The notes under the pieces: generated by a model
Seen by the model: only the letters and a program-made list of their open reading frames with translations
What the model was told of the DNA's origin: nothing
Databases searched by the model: none
Shown here: one piece after another, positions 57,044-64,000 of the stretch
Layout of the letters: each line of letters begins with the position of its first letter
How positions within the stretch are numbered: the first letter of the stretch is position 1
Position numbers and translations under genes: made by a program
Assembly: GCF_002165305.2 (NCBI RefSeq)
Contig: NZ_CP032286.1
Span: forward strand, 2,976,001 to 3,040,000
Direction: 5' to 3'
DNA length: 64,000 nt
Source of the DNA: Acinetobacter sp. WCHA55
Lineage (GTDB): Bacteria > Pseudomonadota > Gammaproteobacteria > Pseudomonadales > Moraxellaceae

Positions 57044-57604
57044 ATGAACCCACATACTCTTGCATTGAAACAGGTTCTACTGCCGCTTGTTTTAGGTGGC
57101 AGTTTAATCCTGACAGGCTGTAACAAAGCCGATGAACGTGCTGAACAAGACACCCTTTCGAGCGATGATAAGATTCTACAAGAGCTCAGCACCGAACCCG
57201 TTAAAAACTTTGCTCAAACAGCAGATGATCCACACGATATTACGCTCTTGGTCGACTATGATCAACGCTTTAGCAGCATGAGTGACGAAATGGAAGATGA
57301 GCTCATCAAAATGCGTGAGGCAGGAACCCTGACAGATGAGTTTGCAAAAACACGTAAACAAGACAACATTCAGTCTGCGCTGAATATGCTGAAAGAGCTG
57401 GATTTGAAAACAGAACAAGGACGCTACATTCAAACTTTGATGTACCAATATTGGGACAACCAAGCCAAAATTATCCAGAATAAAAATGCTGCGCCAGAGC
57501 AGAACGTGAAAGGTCTCGGTGAGCTCATTCATGCTCAAGAACAGCTTGAACACTGGCAGTCGCAATACTCTAAGCAAAAAGATACAACAGCTACAGGCTA
57601 CTAA
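57044..57604 (+). CDS. Predicted lipoprotein with helical domain
   Basis: The 186-residue protein has a signal peptide and lipobox (LILTGCNKA). The mature part is acidic and helical (DEMEDELIKMREAGTLTDEF; NIQSALNMLKELDLKTEQGR), with no known motif. It lies 12 nt after the methyltransferase gene and probably shares its transcript; no functional link is known. Confidence 0.65.
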   Translation: MNPHTLALKQVLLPLVLGGSLILTGCNKADERAEQDTLSSDDKILQELSTEPVKNFAQTADDPHDITLLVDYDQRFSSMSDEMEDELIKMREAGTLTDEFAKTRKQDNIQSALNMLKELDLKTEQGRYIQTLMYQYWDNQAKIIQNKNAAPEQNVKGLGELIHAQEQLEHWQSQYSKQKDTTATGY

Positions 57605-57623
57605 TTCACTGGGTGACAAAGAA

Positions 57624-57648
57624 AAGGGATCAGATGATCCCTTTCACT
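57624..57648. terminator. Terminator between lipoprotein and GFA genes
   Basis: AAAGGGATCA pairs with TGATCCCTTT around GA, between convergent genes. Confidence 0.75.
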
Positions 57649-57662
57649 TAAATCGATTCTAA

Positions 57663-58073
57663 TTATGGGCGTTCAGCATACTGTGGTAATGCATCACAAA
57701 TATTGTCCCACTCGGCTTGAGATGCCACAAAAATATGCTGCGTCGGTTTTTGCTGTAATGGAGTATCTAAAGTTCCAATACGCAAACGGTAAAACTCAGG
57801 TGTTTCAGCTTTAATGCTAATCAGCGGTGAACCACAGTTGCCACAGAAACAACGTTCTGTGCCTGCACTTGATGCATATTTTTTTACAACATCCTGACCA
57901 GATGTCAGTTTGAAATCCGCCTTAGCAATCGGTGCATTGGTTGCATAGGCTGTTCCATTGGCTTTGCGACATTTTTGACAATGGCATTGAACAATATCGC
58001 CAATTGGCCCATCAATTTGATAAGTCACTGCCCCACATAGGCAGCTACCCACATACTGCTGAAGATCCGACAT
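57663..58073 (-). CDS. GFA-family zinc protein (glutathione-dependent formaldehyde-activating-like)
   Basis: The 136-residue protein carries the zinc-binding cysteines of the GFA fold: GSCLCGAVTY (near 10-19), CHCQKCRKANG (near 30-40) and ERCFCGNCGSPLI (near 93-105). Members bind zinc and, in Gfa, glutathione adducts of formaldehyde; most have unknown substrates. Of two adjacent ATGs, 58073 is chosen because AAGGAG lies 7 nt upstream. Confidence 0.83.
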   Translation of the reverse strand: MSDLQQYVGSCLCGAVTYQIDGPIGDIVQCHCQKCRKANGTAYATNAPIAKADFKLTSGQDVVKKYASSAGTERCFCGNCGSPLISIKAETPEFYRLRIGTLDTPLQQKPTQHIFVASQAEWDNICDALPQYAERP

Positions 58074-58131
58074 CATGATGCTCCTTGAATTTTTTATTCA
58101 AATTAGCACAGCTGATTTTCAGTTGCATCGC

Positions 58132-59343
58132 TTATGGCAAATTTTTTGCCACATTCAAATACTGCATAACACCCTCACCTGCGGCACGTCCAGTCGCAAA
58201 ACATGCAGTGAGTAAGTAGCCTCCTGTCGGCGCATCCCAGTCCAACATTTCCCCACATAAAAAAACGGCGGGATTAGATTTTAATTGCAACTGCGAACTC
58301 AGCACTTCACGGCGCACACCACCTGCACAACTAATCGCTTCTTCAATCGGACGAAAACCAGTTAAAGGAATCTGGAGTTGCTTAATCTGCTGAGCCAGTT
58401 GTTCAGGGTGATTCCAGTGTTCTTTTGCAACCAACTCTCGTACTAAATTTGCCTTGGCTGCATCTAAACCAGCTTTACGCCAAACATTACTTAACGACTG
58501 TTTTTTCGTGGGTTTCAACCGTACAGCCAATTCGTGAACCGTGACATCAGGCAGTAAATCGAGCTTCAAAATTAAAGACTGTTGTTGCTTCTGCTGTGCG
58601 CGAAGCGCTCGTCCTTGCTTATAAACCAAACCACTTTCTAGACCATAATGGGTGATCACGATATCGCCCATACTTTTTTCTGTATCACCCACCCATGCTA
58701 CGATACGTTTCAGGGGTTGACCAAAGACGGGTTGCATGTAGCTTGACCATTCATGTTCTACCCCAGCATTACTGGCTTGAAAAGGTTCAATTTCATCGCC
58801 TTCCAACCAACCTTGCCATGCACCATCACTACCGAGCTGAGACCATGACACTGCTCCACAGGCCAAGACAATGGCATCATAGCTTTGGCTGTGTTCTTGA
58901 TCACTGACCAAAGATTTGATCTCAAGCGTATGCTCTTTGAGGCTGAGACATTGATGACGATAATAAAACTTGACGCCTGATCCAACCAAGCGTTTCAACC
59001 ATGCACGTAATAAAGGCGCGGCTTTCATTTCAATCGGGAAAATACGCCCAGACGTTCCGACATAGGATTCAATGCCTAAACCTTTCATCCATGCTTGAAT
59101 CCATGCGGCATCCCACTCACGAATCCAAGGTGCCAACCATTCGGCTTGATCATAACGACCGATAAACTGCTCCACATGTTCTGCATGAGAGATATTCAGT
59201 CCTGTTTTACCCGCCATCAGGAACTTACGTGCGGCTGATGGTTTTTGTTCAAATACATCGACCTGAACCTCATATTGGCTCAAGACTTCTGCCGCCATCA
59301 AACCTGCTGGGCCCGCCCCAATAATTGCAATACGCTTTGGCAT
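58132..59343 (-). CDS. FAD-dependent flavoprotein (HI0933/TIGR03862 type)
   Basis: The 403-residue protein begins MPKRIAIIGAGPAGLMAAEV, the FAD dinucleotide motif, then KFLMAGKTGLNISHAE, a hallmark of the HI0933-like family. LACGAVSWSQLGSDG is mid-protein and EMLDWDAPTGGYLLTACFAT is near the C-terminus. These oxidoreductases have no known substrate. It is 3 nt downstream of the TrmB-like gene on the same strand, so the pair should be translated from one mRNA. Confidence 0.85.
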   Translation of the reverse strand: MPKRIAIIGAGPAGLMAAEVLSQYEVQVDVFEQKPSAARKFLMAGKTGLNISHAEHVEQFIGRYDQAEWLAPWIREWDAAWIQAWMKGLGIESYVGTSGRIFPIEMKAAPLLRAWLKRLVGSGVKFYYRHQCLSLKEHTLEIKSLVSDQEHSQSYDAIVLACGAVSWSQLGSDGAWQGWLEGDEIEPFQASNAGVEHEWSSYMQPVFGQPLKRIVAWVGDTEKSMGDIVITHYGLESGLVYKQGRALRAQQKQQQSLILKLDLLPDVTVHELAVRLKPTKKQSLSNVWRKAGLDAAKANLVRELVAKEHWNHPEQLAQQIKQLQIPLTGFRPIEEAISCAGGVRREVLSSQLQLKSNPAVFLCGEMLDWDAPTGGYLLTACFATGRAAGEGVMQYLNVAKNLP

Positions 59344-59346
59344 GGT

Positions 59347-60000
59347 TTACTCAGCTTGATCTGAAGATTGCACCTGTGGGTTCTGACCTTGCAAAGCCTG
59401 AAACGCATCAAAACGTGTGCAATAACCTTCAGGTTTGGTGATGATCAACTGTTGGCAGAGCTCGCCCCGTTCTAAATATTTAATTTCAAAATGCGTACGT
59501 GCAGAATGATCCGCAATGCGCTCTTTCACAAACGGTAATTTCCATACCTCAATCAACTGTTGCTGTGCTTCTTCGATATATTCTGGAATATTGCTGGCTA
59601 GAGTGATTTGTCCACCCACTTGTAAACGTGAAATCAGAAATTCAAAAAATGGCATATTCAGCCAGCGCTGCGCAGGATTATGCGGTTCAGGATTCGGATA
59701 AAGAATAAAGAACTGCTCAACTTGCTGTGGCTGCAAAGCATGCACCACCCACGGCAGAGCATCGGCATGTACCAGTTGTAAATTCTGCTGACCTTCCAAG
59801 CCATGTTGTTTCTGCATCGCCACAAACTTTTCACGGGTTCGCTCAACCGCAATCAGCTTTTTCTCAGGGTGATTGGCCGTAAACAATAAGGCATGTTTAC
59901 CCTTGCCCGCCCCAATTTCCACACATAGTGGATCAGGACTGATCATTTGAAAATCACGAGGCGCATGCATACGCTGGGCTTGAAATTGACGAATCGGCAT
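59347..60000 (-). CDS. TrmB-like SAM-dependent methyltransferase
   Basis: The 217-residue protein has motif I VEIGAGKGKHALLFTANHPEK (shown in part) and AVERTREKF. The catalytic-loop position reads LYPNPEPHNPAQRW where TrmB enzymes usually have a DPWPKxRH-type sequence. The C-terminal T(R/K)FE-like HFEIKYLERGELC resembles the TrmB TKFE ending. This fits the m7G46 tRNA methyltransferase family, but the altered loop suggests a paralogue with a different or altered site. It is first in a two-gene unit with the flavoprotein. Confidence 0.7.
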   Translation of the reverse strand: MPIRQFQAQRMHAPRDFQMISPDPLCVEIGAGKGKHALLFTANHPEKKLIAVERTREKFVAMQKQHGLEGQQNLQLVHADALPWVVHALQPQQVEQFFILYPNPEPHNPAQRWLNMPFFEFLISRLQVGGQITLASNIPEYIEEAQQQLIEVWKLPFVKERIADHSARTHFEIKYLERGELCQQLIITKPEGYCTRFDAFQALQGQNPQVQSSDQAE

Positions 60001-60091
60001 AATCAGATCAAACTAAGAAAAAACCGCATCAGTCTAACAACTGCCGGCGTTTTTGCCTATTTCAATCCGAAAATTTTATCTGGAGCACATC

Positions 60092-60265
60092 ATGCCACAT
60101 ACGTTTCCTTGCCCACGCTGTGGTGAAATGAGCCAATGGGAAGACAACGCCTTTCGCCCATTCTGCTCTGAACGCTGCAAACTGATCGACTTAGGTGCAT
60201 GGGCCAATGATGAATATCGCCTCCCAACGCAAGATGCTCCACAGGCCGATAATTCTGAAGAATAA
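60092..60265 (+). CDS. yacG: DNA gyrase inhibitor YacG-type zinc protein
   Basis: The 57-residue protein has the CPRCG and [20 protein letters not shown] motif (four cysteines for zinc), which defines YacG. In E. coli YacG binds GyrB and inhibits DNA gyrase. ATG 60092 has TGGAG just upstream; a longer in-frame start has no such site. Short acidic tail (PQADNSEE). Confidence 0.9.
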   Translation: MPHTFPCPRCGEMSQWEDNAFRPFCSERCKLIDLGAWANDEYRLPTQDAPQADNSEE

Positions 60266-60431
60266 TCGGACTTATTTCATGATATTTTTCATATTTTGAT
60301 GAGAATTGTTCATTTGTAATTGATCGATATTTATTCAAAAATAGTATTCTTCATCTATAATCCTCCTTAGGTTTTTACTCACTCACATTTGAATAAATCA
60401 TAAAAATAAACCTTATAGGAGGGAGGAAAAG

Positions 60432-60605
60432 ATGAATCTACTCAGTAAAATTATTGTGATTATTGCGTCTTTACTTTCAGTCAGTAGCTTGATGTTTGGC
60501 ATCTATATACAAGATCTGTTGATCCTTTCGGTTGGGCTCTTATTCGCCTTATTCTCCATCGTGTTTGCTCTCGAAACTCAACACATTTTGAATAATCCAT
60601 TTTGA
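60432..60605 (+). CDS. 57-residue hydrophobic membrane protein
   Basis: The frame from ATG 60432 to TGA 60605 encodes two hydrophobic stretches (MNLLSKIIVIIASLLSVSSL, then LLILSVGLLFALFSIVFAL) with a short turn. A strong GGAGGGAGG stretch ends 5-6 nt before the ATG, and a terminator overlaps the stop, so it is a single-gene unit. I do not recognise it, but the ribosome binding site and terminator support expression. Confidence 0.65.
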   Translation: MNLLSKIIVIIASLLSVSSLMFGIYIQDLLILSVGLLFALFSIVFALETQHILNNPF

Positions 60606-60642
60606 AAATAAAAAAGTCAGCACCAGCTGACTTTTTTATTTT
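60605..60642. terminator. Strong terminator between the small membrane gene and MBL gene
   Basis: AAAATAAAAAAGTCAGC pairs with GCTGACTTTTTTATTTT around ACCA, a 17-bp near-perfect stem serving both directions. Confidence 0.88.
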
Positions 60643-60661
60643 CAACTAGACAGCGAAACAC

Positions 60662-61306
60662 TTAGCCTGCTTTTCCTGCCACAAAAGGGTTATGTTGTTT
60701 TTCAAAGCCGATGGTACTGATTGGGCCATGTCCTGAAATAAACTGCGTCTCATCAGGTAAGCTAAAGCATTCACGTTGAATAGAATCAATCAACTGCTGA
60801 TGATTGCCACGCGGAAAGTCGGTACGACCTATTGAGCCTTTAAACAACACATCGCCTGTCCACAGTAATCCATAGTTTTTGTTATAAAACATCACATGAC
60901 CCGGGGTATGCCCAGGGGCAAAACGCACTTCAAACGCTTCATTTCCCAGTTTAAGAACTTCTCCGCCTTCAAGCCATGTCGTGACATCTACCTTTTCTGG
61001 AATAGGAAAACCATAACGTTGCGAAACTTCTTGGATCATATCCAACCAAAAAGCATCTTCTTTATGCGGGCCAATCACAGGGACATCCCACAGTTTTTTT
61101 AATGCTCCCACGGCTCCCGCATGATCTAAATGCCCGTGCGTCAACCACAAGGCTTTTACCGTCAAACCCAATGCTTCAATTTCAGCTTTAAGTTTCTCAG
61201 GCTCTCCACCTGCATCAATTAAAATTGCTTCTTTACTGTCACTGTCCCAAACAATAGAACAGTTCTGCTGAAATGCCGTTACAGGCACAATTTTAACTTG
61301 CAACAT
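60662..61306 (-). CDS. MBL-fold hydrolase (glyoxalase-II-like, YcbL type)
   Basis: The 214-residue protein starts with VKIVPVTAFQQNCSIVWDSD and has the metal motif THGHLDHAG, then APGHTPGHVMF, LWTGDVLFKGSIGRTDFPRG and a terminal FISGHGPISTIGFEK. The length and C-terminal pattern fit the YcbL branch of short glyoxalase II-like hydrolases, which cleave thioesters. Last gene of a minus-strand series; hemH ends 12 nt upstream. Confidence 0.87.
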   Translation of the reverse strand: MLQVKIVPVTAFQQNCSIVWDSDSKEAILIDAGGEPEKLKAEIEALGLTVKALWLTHGHLDHAGAVGALKKLWDVPVIGPHKEDAFWLDMIQEVSQRYGFPIPEKVDVTTWLEGGEVLKLGNEAFEVRFAPGHTPGHVMFYNKNYGLLWTGDVLFKGSIGRTDFPRGNHQQLIDSIQRECFSLPDETQFISGHGPISTIGFEKQHNPFVAGKAG

Positions 61307-61318
61307 AGCGTGTCAACC

Positions 61319-62341
61319 TCAATTCTTTTTGCTGGCTAAAGTCTGTTTTAAGGCATCAAGATTAGCCTGAACCAGTGTATTGAGCAATTGCAAATGATCT
61401 CCGCGGCTGTTCAAGGCTGGAATATATTGATACCGCTCACCACCTTGAGACAAAAACAATTCCGCATTCTGAATCGCCAGTTCCTCTAAAGTTTCTAAGC
61501 AATCCGCTGAAAACGCAGGGCTCATAATTTGCACCGACTTCACTCCTTGCTCTGCCCATTCGGTCAATAAGGCATCGGTATATGGTTTCACCCATTCTTG
61601 CTTACCAAAGCGGGATTGGAAACTGATGGCCCATTCATCTTCCGCTAGGCCTAACTCTGCCGCCACCAACTGCCCCGTGATACGGCAACGGTCGGCATAG
61701 GGATCACCTTTATCAGCATAAGGCTGTGGAATACCATGAAAAGACATTAACAGCTTTTCAGTCACTCCATGTTCAGCACGGAAATCGCACACACTTTGCG
61801 CCAAAGCCTGAATGTATAAAGGGTGCTGATAATAATCGCGAATAATGCTCAGCCCCGGCAAATTGCGCTGCTTGGGAATCCACTTCGCGAAAGCATCATA
61901 TAAAGGCGCGCTAGATGTTGCTGAATACTGCGGAAACAAAGGAAAAAGGACAATATGATCTTGCGGGTTTTGACTCAACTCAGCAAGCAAAGACTGAATG
62001 CCTGGATTGCCATAGGTCATTGCAGGGACGATATTCAATTCAAATTCAGGATTATCCACAAGAAGTTGCTGTTCTAATGCAGTAACTTGGGTTAACAAAA
62101 TCTCTCGCATTGGCGAGTCATTACCCCACACCATTTCATAAGCATGGGCGACACGTTTCGGGCGAAATGGCAAAATAAATAAACGGAGAATAATCTGCCA
62201 AAACGGTTTTGGAATTTCAATCACTCGCTGATCTGACAAAAACTGATCCAAAAAGCAACGCACTGCTGAAGCTGTCGGTGCATCAGGCGTTCCCAAATTT
62301 GCCAAAATAACAGTAACTTTTGCTTTTGTTGCAGTAGACAT
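61319..62341 (-). CDS. hemH: Ferrochelatase
   Basis: HemH inserts Fe2+ into protoporphyrin IX, the last step of haem synthesis. The 340-residue protein has [13 protein letters not shown] at the N-terminus and H202 in [19 protein letters not shown] (metal-facing histidine). [18 protein letters not shown] and a conserved glutamate in [11 protein letters not shown] follow. KatG in this window needs the haem it makes. It is flanked by the MBL gene (12 nt) and the DUF4062 gene. Confidence 0.96.
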   Translation of the reverse strand: MSTATKAKVTVILANLGTPDAPTASAVRCFLDQFLSDQRVIEIPKPFWQIILRLFILPFRPKRVAHAYEMVWGNDSPMREILLTQVTALEQQLLVDNPEFELNIVPAMTYGNPGIQSLLAELSQNPQDHIVLFPLFPQYSATSSAPLYDAFAKWIPKQRNLPGLSIIRDYYQHPLYIQALAQSVCDFRAEHGVTEKLLMSFHGIPQPYADKGDPYADRCRITGQLVAAELGLAEDEWAISFQSRFGKQEWVKPYTDALLTEWAEQGVKSVQIMSPAFSADCLETLEELAIQNAELFLSQGGERYQYIPALNSRGDHLQLLNTLVQANLDALKQTLASKKN

Positions 62342-62409
62342 TCAGCCCTCGTGGCTCGTTTTCGAATGTCTTACTGTAACAGTTTTCAGTTCATTCTCTA
62401 AATGGATAA

Positions 62410-63435
62410 CTACGAAGATTGAAATTGAAAAGGCCGATCTTTTTCCAATAAATTACTCTCTAAAAGTTTCGTCGCCTTCGGAGTCAACTGCCAGAGCATG
62501 CGCTGACGATCATCTCGACCCGACTGAACAATCCAATCATTTTGACGCATTTGCATTTTGATACTGTGTAAAGCACGAATATTAATTTGCGAGCGCGCAA
62601 CAGCATGAGCACGAGGCATTTCTAGACGTGCATCATTTAAACCAGTTTCGTTTAAATACTCATTTATGCGTTTAGAAAAATATTCTTCAGGAGTGGGGTG
62701 AATAAAGGTTGTCCCCAAAACTGACAGTAATTGTGCCCAAGTCATCTGCTTTTGAATTTTCAGCTCTTTAAAATTGCCATCTTGATAGGCATGCATCCGA
62801 TAATCAAAAGCAAAAAATTCATGCATAGCCACTTTGGGTAAAGACAAAAATGGATCGACTTCACGTTTACCCGCTTCAGTTTCCAGTTGTACCAGTTTGG
62901 CTTTAAGTTTATCAATTTCGTCATGCAACACTTGGGTGTTCTGCGGACGTACCCAACCCGAGACAGGGTAGCGCTCTAGCATTTGCGTCATATTCAAACG
63001 AACAGCCATTTCCAAGTCACGCATGGTTCGATAAGTAAAAACCTGATCAACTTCCTGTTGCAGTAGTTTTCTAAAATCTTTGAATTTTTCACGTAACTCA
63101 GGTTTGTCGTCATGTAAACATAACTCACGTGTATCGGGATCATCATGCATAAATACAATAATCGGTTTTTGCTTGGTAACCGCATAAATGTATTCAAGGT
63201 GCATATACCCGACCCCCGACACAGACTGTTCGCCATATTTGCTGCCCAGCAACAATATGACATAGTCACAGTCATCAATCTGACGACGTGCAAAAGCCGT
63301 TGAAAGTGGTGTCCGTTGTTCTAATCCCCAAGAAAAAAATCCCATGCCCACTAAAGTTTGGGCCAAAATGATCCGCTCTGGTTGCATCTCGCTTCCAGAG
63401 GTGGTTATAAACACTTGATAACGCTTATCGAGCAT
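62410..63435 (-). CDS. DUF4062-domain protein with coiled coil and winged-helix-like C-terminus
   Basis: The 341-residue protein starts with KRYQVFITTSGSEMQPERII and VGMGFFSWGLE, the DUF4062 pattern (about 1-110), which is TIR/deoxyribosyltransferase-like and includes YVILLLGSKYG. A coiled coil at about 170-195 (EIDKLKAKLVQLETEAGKRE) is followed by helical segments. The C-terminus (about 270-330, IRALHSIKMQMRQNDWIVQ) resembles a winged helix. DUF4062 domains are often attached to STAND or effector domains in immune-type systems; here none is attached. It lies between murI (129 nt) and hemH (68 nt) in the same direction. Function unknown. Confidence 0.75.
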   Translation of the reverse strand: MLDKRYQVFITTSGSEMQPERIILAQTLVGMGFFSWGLEQRTPLSTAFARRQIDDCDYVILLLGSKYGEQSVSGVGYMHLEYIYAVTKQKPIIVFMHDDPDTRELCLHDDKPELREKFKDFRKLLQQEVDQVFTYRTMRDLEMAVRLNMTQMLERYPVSGWVRPQNTQVLHDEIDKLKAKLVQLETEAGKREVDPFLSLPKVAMHEFFAFDYRMHAYQDGNFKELKIQKQMTWAQLLSVLGTTFIHPTPEEYFSKRINEYLNETGLNDARLEMPRAHAVARSQINIRALHSIKMQMRQNDWIVQSGRDDRQRMLWQLTPKATKLLESNLLEKDRPFQFQSS

Positions 63436-63564
63436 CGGTTATCCTCATTATTCTTCGCAGTATCCCATCCCCCAAATTCATTAGATAGACACTGCGACTA
63501 ACTCAAGCATATTAGGTTTCAATTTTGACTATATATCAAAATACTCGACTTATTCGTTTAAAAA

Positions 63565-64000
63565 TTAATCAGATATATTTGAAATAGTCCAATTTAGTTC
63601 TGGTTCAAGCAAAAGTTGTAAGATAGGTCTCAAACTTTCTGCATTATTTCCACTGACATAACATTCAATTCGAACATCACTATTATGATTTTGTTCAAAT
63701 AATAACTCATTTTTGATTAAAATACGGGCTGTTTGTCGTGCAACTGCCAGTCCAGAGTCAATTAATGTCAGTTTCTGACCAAAAATAGATTGTATCGCTA
63801 TTTTCAAAAAAGGGTAATGGGTACAGCCTAAAACTAAATAATCTGCACCCTGATCGACAACAGGTTGTAAAATATCTTTTAAAGTGGCTAAACATGCCGC
63901 ACTCATCTGTGCACCGCTCTCAACAAAAGGCACTAAATCTAAGCAAGTCACTGGGATCACCGTGACTCCAGAAGGCTGTGCAAACTTTTCAACCACGTCT
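63565..64000 (-). CDS. murI: Glutamate racemase (partial, C-terminal 143+ residues)
   Basis: The gene enters from the right edge; its start is outside the window. The visible part includes ADYLVLGCTHYPFLKIAI with the second catalytic cysteine in the LGCTHYP motif and LTLIDSGLAVARQTARIL. MurI provides D-glutamate for peptidoglycan. It is upstream of the DUF4062 gene on the same strand. Confidence 0.93.
   Translation of the reverse strand, partial: DVVEKFAQPSGVTVIPVTCLDLVPFVESGAQMSAACLATLKDILQPVVDQGADYLVLGCTHYPFLKIAIQSIFGQKLTLIDSGLAVARQTARILIKNELLFEQNHNSDVRIECYVSGNNAESLRPILQLLLEPELNWTISNISD

Overview
The window is a chromosomal segment of an Acinetobacter species (Moraxellaceae, Gammaproteobacteria). 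The evidence is the gene order asd-fimV-truA, the rppH-ptsP pair, the leuC-leuD-leuB cluster with a lipoprotein gene inside it, glyQ-glyS, rne divergent from rluC, hemH next to murI, and a full-length 1180-bp copy of ISAba1, an element typical of Acinetobacter. Base composition is moderate to low in GC. Most of the window is housekeeping sequence. I see no prophage, CRISPR array or large island.

Layout. 1-8000: partial EEP-family membrane protein, asd, a FimV split over two genes, an asparaginase-family gene, truA, an AraC-type regulator and infA. 8000-8930: an intact small lipoprotein gene preceded by a decayed paralogue. 8980-12915: leuC, leuD, a lipoprotein gene and leuB, all on the minus strand. 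13400-19650: DUF2061 protein, LysR regulator, DUF2628 and DUF2789 proteins, HAD phosphatase, rppH, ptsP and a tiny basic protein. 19830-24810: LysE exporter divergent from an Lrp-type regulator, a DUF389 membrane protein, and an AidB-like acyl-CoA dehydrogenase divergent from a TetR regulator. 24859-27106: an AT-rich accessory gene (PD-(D/E)XK nuclease-like) broken by ISAba1 with a 9-bp target duplication. 27245-36265: katG, MBL hydrolase, CDF transporter, LysR regulator, DUF1345 protein, HAD phosphatase and rluC. 36266-42510: rne with a long leader, and an acyl-CoA synthetase. 42639-42987: three identical tRNA-Lys(TTT) genes. 43131-49535: lipoprotein, PspC protein, HPP-CBS membrane protein, small membrane protein, glyQ and glyS. 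49579-53350: a STAS-like plus GHKL ATPase protein, a lipoprotein, two secreted hydrophilic LEA-like proteins and an anchored protein. 53448-60605: a 2-hydroxyacid dehydrogenase, an alpha/beta-hydrolase protein, a methyltransferase plus lipoprotein, a GFA protein, a flavoprotein with a TrmB-like methyltransferase, yacG and a 57-residue membrane protein. 60662-64000: glyoxalase-II-like MBL, hemH, a DUF4062 protein and the 3' part of murI.

The most informative accessory features are: (1) the ISAba1 insertion, whose target gene can be rebuilt in frame (about 352 aa), with the known ISAba1 outward promoter pointing into the fragment that holds the nuclease core; (2) the lone STAS-GHKL protein; (3) the DUF4062 protein between hemH and murI; (4) the paired LEA-like secreted proteins; and (5) the pseudogene beside its intact paralogue. 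No complete new multi-gene system is evident. The best leads are single genes.
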